Source of the DNA: Hydrogenovibrio sp. UBA654
GTDB taxonomy: Bacteria > Pseudomonadota > Gammaproteobacteria > Thiomicrospirales > Thiomicrospiraceae
DNA length: 8,581 nucleotides
Direction: 5' to 3'
NCBI GenBank assembly: GCA_002299585.1
Contig: DBOE01000015.1
Coordinates: 1-8,581 of the forward strand
Part shown: one piece after another, positions 5,279-8,581 of the stretch
How the letters are laid out: each line of letters begins with the position of its first letter
How positions within the stretch are numbered: the first letter of the stretch is position 1
Translations under genes and position numbers: made by a program
The notes under the pieces: generated by a model
Told to the model about the DNA's origin: nothing
The model's input: the letters and a program-made list of their open reading frames with translations, nothing else
The model's database searches: none

Positions 5279-6849
5279 TCAATTGTTGCTGGTGGCTTAC
5301 TGGATATGTCATAGGTTACGCGGGTAATCCTAGATATTTCATTCATTATTCTGCCTGAAACTAGCTCTAAAAATTCATAAGGTAAATGAGCCCATCTAGC
5401 GGTCATAAAATCAATGGTTTCTACCGCTCTTAGAGCTATTACATAGTCATACCTTCTCGCATCACCAACAACGCCTACTGATTTTACTGGCAAAAATACC
5501 GCAAAGGCTTGCGAGGTTTTATCGTATAAACCAGCATTTCTAAGTTCTTCAATAAATATATGGTCGGCTAATCGTAATATTTCTGTGTATTCTTGTTTTA
5601 CCTCACCCAAAATACGAACTCCTAAACCTGGCCCTGGAAATGGATGACGATAAACCATATCTCGTGGCAAGCCTAAAGCTACACCTAGCTTTCTTACTTC
5701 ATCTTTAAATAATTCCCTTAATGGCTCTAATAATTCTAAAGCCATGTCATCTGGCAGACCTCCAACATTATGGTGTGATTTAATTACTTTTGCCTTGCCT
5801 GTTTTTGAACCTGCTGATTCAATTACATCTGGGTAGATAGTACCTTGTGCTAACCATTTAACTGAGCTTAGTTTGGTAGATTCTTCATCAAATACTTTAA
5901 TAAAAGCATGCCCAATAATTTTGCGTTTTTTCTCTGGGTCAGATTCTCCAGCAAGCTTACCCATAAAATAGTCTTTCGCATCAACTCTAATTACTTTTAG
6001 CCCCATGTTTTGGGCAAACATTGCCATTACTTGGTCACCTTCTTGATGACGAAGTAAGCCGTGGTCAACAAATACACAAGTTAGTTGCGAGCCGATGGCT
6101 TTATGTAATAGTGCTGCAACCACTGAGGAATCTACCCCCCCAGAAAGTCCTAATAAAACTTCATCTGTGCCTACTTGTTTACGAACATTAATAATCGAAT
6201 CTTCAATAATGTTTTCAGTTGTCCATAATTTTTCACAACCACATATTTCAACCACAAACCTTTCAATAATTCGTTCACCTTGTGCGGTATGAGTAACTTC
6301 GGGATGAAACTGAATACCGTAAAAGTTTTTTTGTTCATTTGCCATGCCTGCCACTGGACAACTTGGCGTAGATGCCATCAGCTTAAAACCATCAGGCATA
6401 GTTTCAACCCTATCACCATGTGACATCCATACATCTAGCATGCCATAGCCTTCAGGGGTAACACTATCTTCTATATCTTTTAAAAGTTGGGTATGCCCTC
6501 TAGCTCTTACTTGTGCATAACCATACTCATGCTCTAGTGCATTTACTACCTGCCCACCTAGCTGTTCTGCCATAGTTTGCATACCATAGCAAATACCAAG
6601 TATTGGGATATTCATAGTAAAAATACAACTTGGTGCTTTTGGCGAGTCATTTCCAATAACCGTCTCAGGCCCTCCTGAGAGAATAATGCCTTTGGGGTTA
6701 AAATCTAGTACATCTTGCTGTTCAATATCGCAAGGTTCTACTTCGCAATATACGCCTATTTCACGAATTCTGCGGGCGATTAATTGTGTATATTGTGAAC
6801 CAAAATCGAGGATTAAAATACGATGGTCATGAATGTTATGGCTAGGCAT
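5269..6849 (-). CDS. guaA: GMP synthase (glutamine-hydrolysing)
   Basis: It converts XMP to GMP using ATP and the amide of glutamine. The 526 residues follow E. coli GuaA (525) throughout. The N-terminal class I glutamine amidotransferase has HRILILDFGSQYTQLIARR (9-27), the nucleophile C87 in GICYGMQTM and the H182/E184 pair in QFHPEVTH. The ATP pyrophosphatase P-loop is LGLSGGVDSS (233-242). The C-terminal dimerisation domain ends with KPPATIEWE. All catalytic residues are present. An AGGA ribosome binding site lies nine bases before ATG 6849. The gene begins 46 bases after guaB and overlaps tadA by 10, so the three form an operon. The P-loop glycines are encoded by a G7 run (6141-6135), an unusual mononucleotide tract in an essential gene. 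Confidence 0.97.
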   Translation of the reverse strand: MPSHNIHDHRILILDFGSQYTQLIARRIREIGVYCEVEPCDIEQQDVLDFNPKGIILSGGPETVIGNDSPKAPSCIFTMNIPILGICYGMQTMAEQLGGQVVNALEHEYGYAQVRARGHTQLLKDIEDSVTPEGYGMLDVWMSHGDRVETMPDGFKLMASTPSCPVAGMANEQKNFYGIQFHPEVTHTAQGERIIERFVVEICGCEKLWTTENIIEDSIINVRKQVGTDEVLLGLSGGVDSSVVAALLHKAIGSQLTCVFVDHGLLRHQEGDQVMAMFAQNMGLKVIRVDAKDYFMGKLAGESDPEKKRKIIGHAFIKVFDEESTKLSSVKWLAQGTIYPDVIESAGSKTGKAKVIKSHHNVGGLPDDMALELLEPLRELFKDEVRKLGVALGLPRDMVYRHPFPGPGLGVRILGEVKQEYTEILRLADHIFIEELRNAGLYDKTSQAFAVFLPVKSVGVVGDARRYDYVIALRAVETIDFMTARWAHLPYEFLELVSGRIMNEISRITRVTYDISSKPPATIEWE

Positions 6850-6895
6850 TAAGTGTGTTCCTATTCAACTAAAGGCGGTTTATTTATGCTGCGTA

Positions 6896-8356
6896 TTAAA
6901 CTCTATAGTTAGGAGCTTCTTTGGTAATAGTAACATCATGCACGTGACTTTCTGCCATGCCTGCTCCAGTTACTCTAACAAACTGCGGTTTAGAATTAAA
7001 TTGAGCAATATTTTTACAACCTGTGTAGCCCATGCTAGAGCGGACTCCACCGACTAGTTGGTGGATTATCGGCGATAGTAAACCTTTATAAGCAACTCTA
7101 CCTTCAATTCCTTCTGGAACTAGTTTATCAGTAGAGTTAGAAGACTGAAAATAACGATCGGAAGATCCTTCTGTTTGCGACATCGCCCCTAAAGAACCCA
7201 TGCCTCTATAATATTTGTAAGCTCTACCTTTATAATACTCAACTTCACCAGGGGACTCTTCTGTACCTGCAAACATACTACCCAGCATTACGCTAGAAGC
7301 TCCAGCAACTAAAGCTTTTGCTACATCTCCAGAAAATCTAATACCACCATCAGCTATCACAGGTATGCCTGTTCCTTTTAGTGCTGTTGCTACATTAGAA
7401 ATTGCACTCAACTGTGGTACTCCTACCCCAGCCACAATACGAGTAGTACAAATTGAGCCAGGACCTATGCCTACTTTTACGGCATCAGCTCCTGCTTTAA
7501 CTAGGTCTAGTGCTGCCTCTGCGGTGGCAATATTGCCCCCAATTATATCTATTTGAGGGAAATTTTCCTTAACCCATTTAACCTTATCTAAAACACCCTG
7601 TGAATGTCCGTGAGCGGTATCTACGATAATTGCATCAACTCCTGCATAAACTAGTGTTTTTATCCTACTTTCTGTATCAGCTCCCGTACCAACTGCAGCA
7701 CCAACTCTTAAACGCCCCTCTTCATCTTTACAAGCATTTGGATGGTCTGAGGATTTTTTTAAATCTTTAACAGTTATCATACCTTTTAATTTAAAAGCAT
7801 CGTCAACTACCAGTAATCTTTCTAATCTATGTTCATGTAACAGATTTAATACTTCATCTCTTTTAGCTTTTTTTGTTACGGTTATTAATTTTTCTTTAGG
7901 GGTCATCACTTTAGAAACGTCTTGACTTAAGTCGTCAAGATATCGTAAATCACGACTAGTAACTATACCAACCAAGTTATGACCATGCATAACTGGTGCA
8001 CTAGAAATACGATTTTCTCTAGTAACCTTTAAAACATCTGCCACTGTGTCGGTTATTTGTACGGTGATTGGTTCAGAAATCACCCCATGCTCATATTTTT
8101 TAACCTTAGTAACCACATGAGCCTGCTCTTCAATAGTCATGTTTTTGTGAACAATACCCATACCGCCTTCTTGAGCCATTGAGATTGCAAGCCTTGCTTC
8201 AGTAACTGTATCCATAGCAGCAGATACAAATGGGATATTTAAAGCAATATTGCGAGATATTTTAGTTTCTAAACAAACATCTGAGGGTAATACTGTAGAA
8301 TGTGCTGGCACTAAAAGTACATCATCAAAAGTAAGTGCTTCCTGTAATATACGCAT
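6896..8356 (-). CDS. guaB: IMP dehydrogenase
   Basis: It oxidises IMP to XMP with NAD+, the rate-limiting step towards GMP. The protein (486 residues from ATG 8356; E. coli 488) begins MRILQEALTFDDVLLVPAHS. Two CBS modules follow at about 93-205, with MTPKEKLITV and VKDLKK. Next are RLRVGAAVG (215-223), the active-site loop GIGPGSICTTR with C303, GIPVIADGGIRFSGD, and the flap segment EGIEGRVAYKG. It ends HDVTITKEAPNYRV. Two ATGs lie next to each other (8359 and 8356). AAGGGG is three bases from the first and six from the second, so I prefer the second, one residue shorter. The frame also extends to a TTG at 8398, which adds residues the family lacks. It is first in the guaB-guaA-tadA operon. 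Confidence 0.97.
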   Translation of the reverse strand: MRILQEALTFDDVLLVPAHSTVLPSDVCLETKISRNIALNIPFVSAAMDTVTEARLAISMAQEGGMGIVHKNMTIEEQAHVVTKVKKYEHGVISEPITVQITDTVADVLKVTRENRISSAPVMHGHNLVGIVTSRDLRYLDDLSQDVSKVMTPKEKLITVTKKAKRDEVLNLLHEHRLERLLVVDDAFKLKGMITVKDLKKSSDHPNACKDEEGRLRVGAAVGTGADTESRIKTLVYAGVDAIIVDTAHGHSQGVLDKVKWVKENFPQIDIIGGNIATAEAALDLVKAGADAVKVGIGPGSICTTRIVAGVGVPQLSAISNVATALKGTGIPVIADGGIRFSGDVAKALVAGASSVMLGSMFAGTEESPGEVEYYKGRAYKYYRGMGSLGAMSQTEGSSDRYFQSSNSTDKLVPEGIEGRVAYKGLLSPIIHQLVGGVRSSMGYTGCKNIAQFNSKPQFVRVTGAGMAESHVHDVTITKEAPNYRV

Positions 8357-8400
8357 CATTATCCCCTTAAATAAACTTTGTAAATTATTGAAAACCAAGT

Positions 8401-8436
8401 ATTATAACCTAATCCATGTTTAGAAATTAGGTTATA
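8401..8436 (-). promoter_or_regulatory. Candidate guaB promoter with overlapping perfect 11-bp inverted repeat
   Basis: On the minus strand a perfect TATAAT is at 8406-8401, about 45 bases before the guaB ATG, with a weak -35 (TAATTT 17 bases upstream). TATAACCTAAT (8403-8413) and ATTAGGTTATA (8426-8436) are perfect inverted copies separated by 12 bases. The half-sites are 23 bp apart, about two helical turns, and the repeat covers part of the -10 and the spacer. This arrangement suits a dimeric repressor. No T-run follows on either strand, so a terminator is less likely. It does not look like the E. coli PurR box. Confidence 0.5.
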
Positions 8437-8467
8437 GCTACCATACTTTAGGGCTACCGCATATAAA

Positions 8468-8581
8468 TCACTGTTGAAATACCACTTTAGCTCTATATTC
8501 ATCGCTCCATGCTGATTTACGTTTTTTCTTGGCTAGACTTATTTTTATGCCCTCTTCTTGAAACAAATTCATGCAAGGATG
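8468..8581 (-). CDS. Unidentified protein, last 37 residues (runs off right edge)
   Basis: The minus strand is open from the right edge to a TGA at 8470-8468, giving 37 residues. These include a basic stretch LAKKKRKSAWSDEYRAK and end in VVFQQ. Codon use looks like the neighbouring genes, and the direction is the same as guaB, which starts about 110 bases further on. I do not recognise the protein, and too little is visible to assign a family. It could also be a chance frame, although the overlapping plus-strand frames carry stops. Confidence 0.45.
   Translation of the reverse strand, partial: HPCMNLFQEEGIKISLAKKKRKSAWSDEYRAKVVFQQ

Noticed and set aside
6833..7057. Plus-strand open frame across the guaB-guaA junction
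   Set aside because: Covers the ends of two certain minus-strand genes and has no family features.
8357..8398. Upstream start for guaB at 8398
   Set aside because: It would add 13-14 residues absent from IMP dehydrogenases and lies nearly at the predicted transcription start. The AAGGGG site favours the ATG pair at 8359/8356.
8401..8436. Inverted repeat as a terminator of the upstream minus-strand gene
   Set aside because: No T-run follows either arm, and a TATAAT box sits within the structure, which fits a promoter/operator better.

Overview
The window is an AT-rich stretch of bacterial chromosome (by eye roughly 35-40% GC, not counted). GuaA, GuaB, TadA and GshB look gamma/betaproteobacterial, and GshA is the proteobacterial (Acidithiobacillus/Nitrosomonas-type) glutamate-cysteine ligase, not the E. 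coli type. Together with a membrane-anchored CxxCH haem protein and an ApbE flavin transferase, this fits a low-GC gammaproteobacterium, perhaps near the sulfur-oxidising SUP05/Thioglobus group. The phylum-level placement is reasonable. The clade is a guess that would need a database search.

Layout. Positions 1-361 (minus strand) hold the N-terminal part of a DUF1538 membrane protein that runs off the left edge. A short divergent promoter region separates it from a tight plus-strand cluster, gshA-gshB-apbE (460-3720). These genes overlap, so they are almost certainly translated from one message. A 240-bp intergenic region (3721-3960) follows, unusually rich in inverted repeats. Next is a plus-strand gene for a four-helix membrane protein with one c-type haem motif (3961-4719). 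It converges on a minus-strand purine/tRNA cluster, guaB-guaA-tadA (8356 down to 4766). At the right edge the last 37 codons of an unidentified minus-strand gene are visible upstream of guaB.

How the genes work together. GshA and GshB carry out the two ATP-dependent steps of glutathione synthesis. ApbE is an exported lipoprotein that attaches FMN to threonines of redox proteins such as the Rnf or Nqr subunits, so the cluster joins thiol redox chemistry with flavoprotein maturation. The haem protein probably belongs to the respiratory membrane, but no partner is in view. GuaB and GuaA convert IMP to XMP and then GMP. TadA makes the wobble inosine of tRNA-Arg and is translationally coupled to guaA by a 10-nt overlap.

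Nothing here is a clear new defence, mobile or biosynthetic system; most of the window is ordinary housekeeping sequence. The points most worth a second look are a 10-cytosine tract inside apbE where a one-base slip in either direction gives a prompt stop, the multi-hairpin spacer at 3721-3960, a perfect 11-bp inverted repeat overlapping the likely guaB promoter, and the orphan CxxCH membrane protein.
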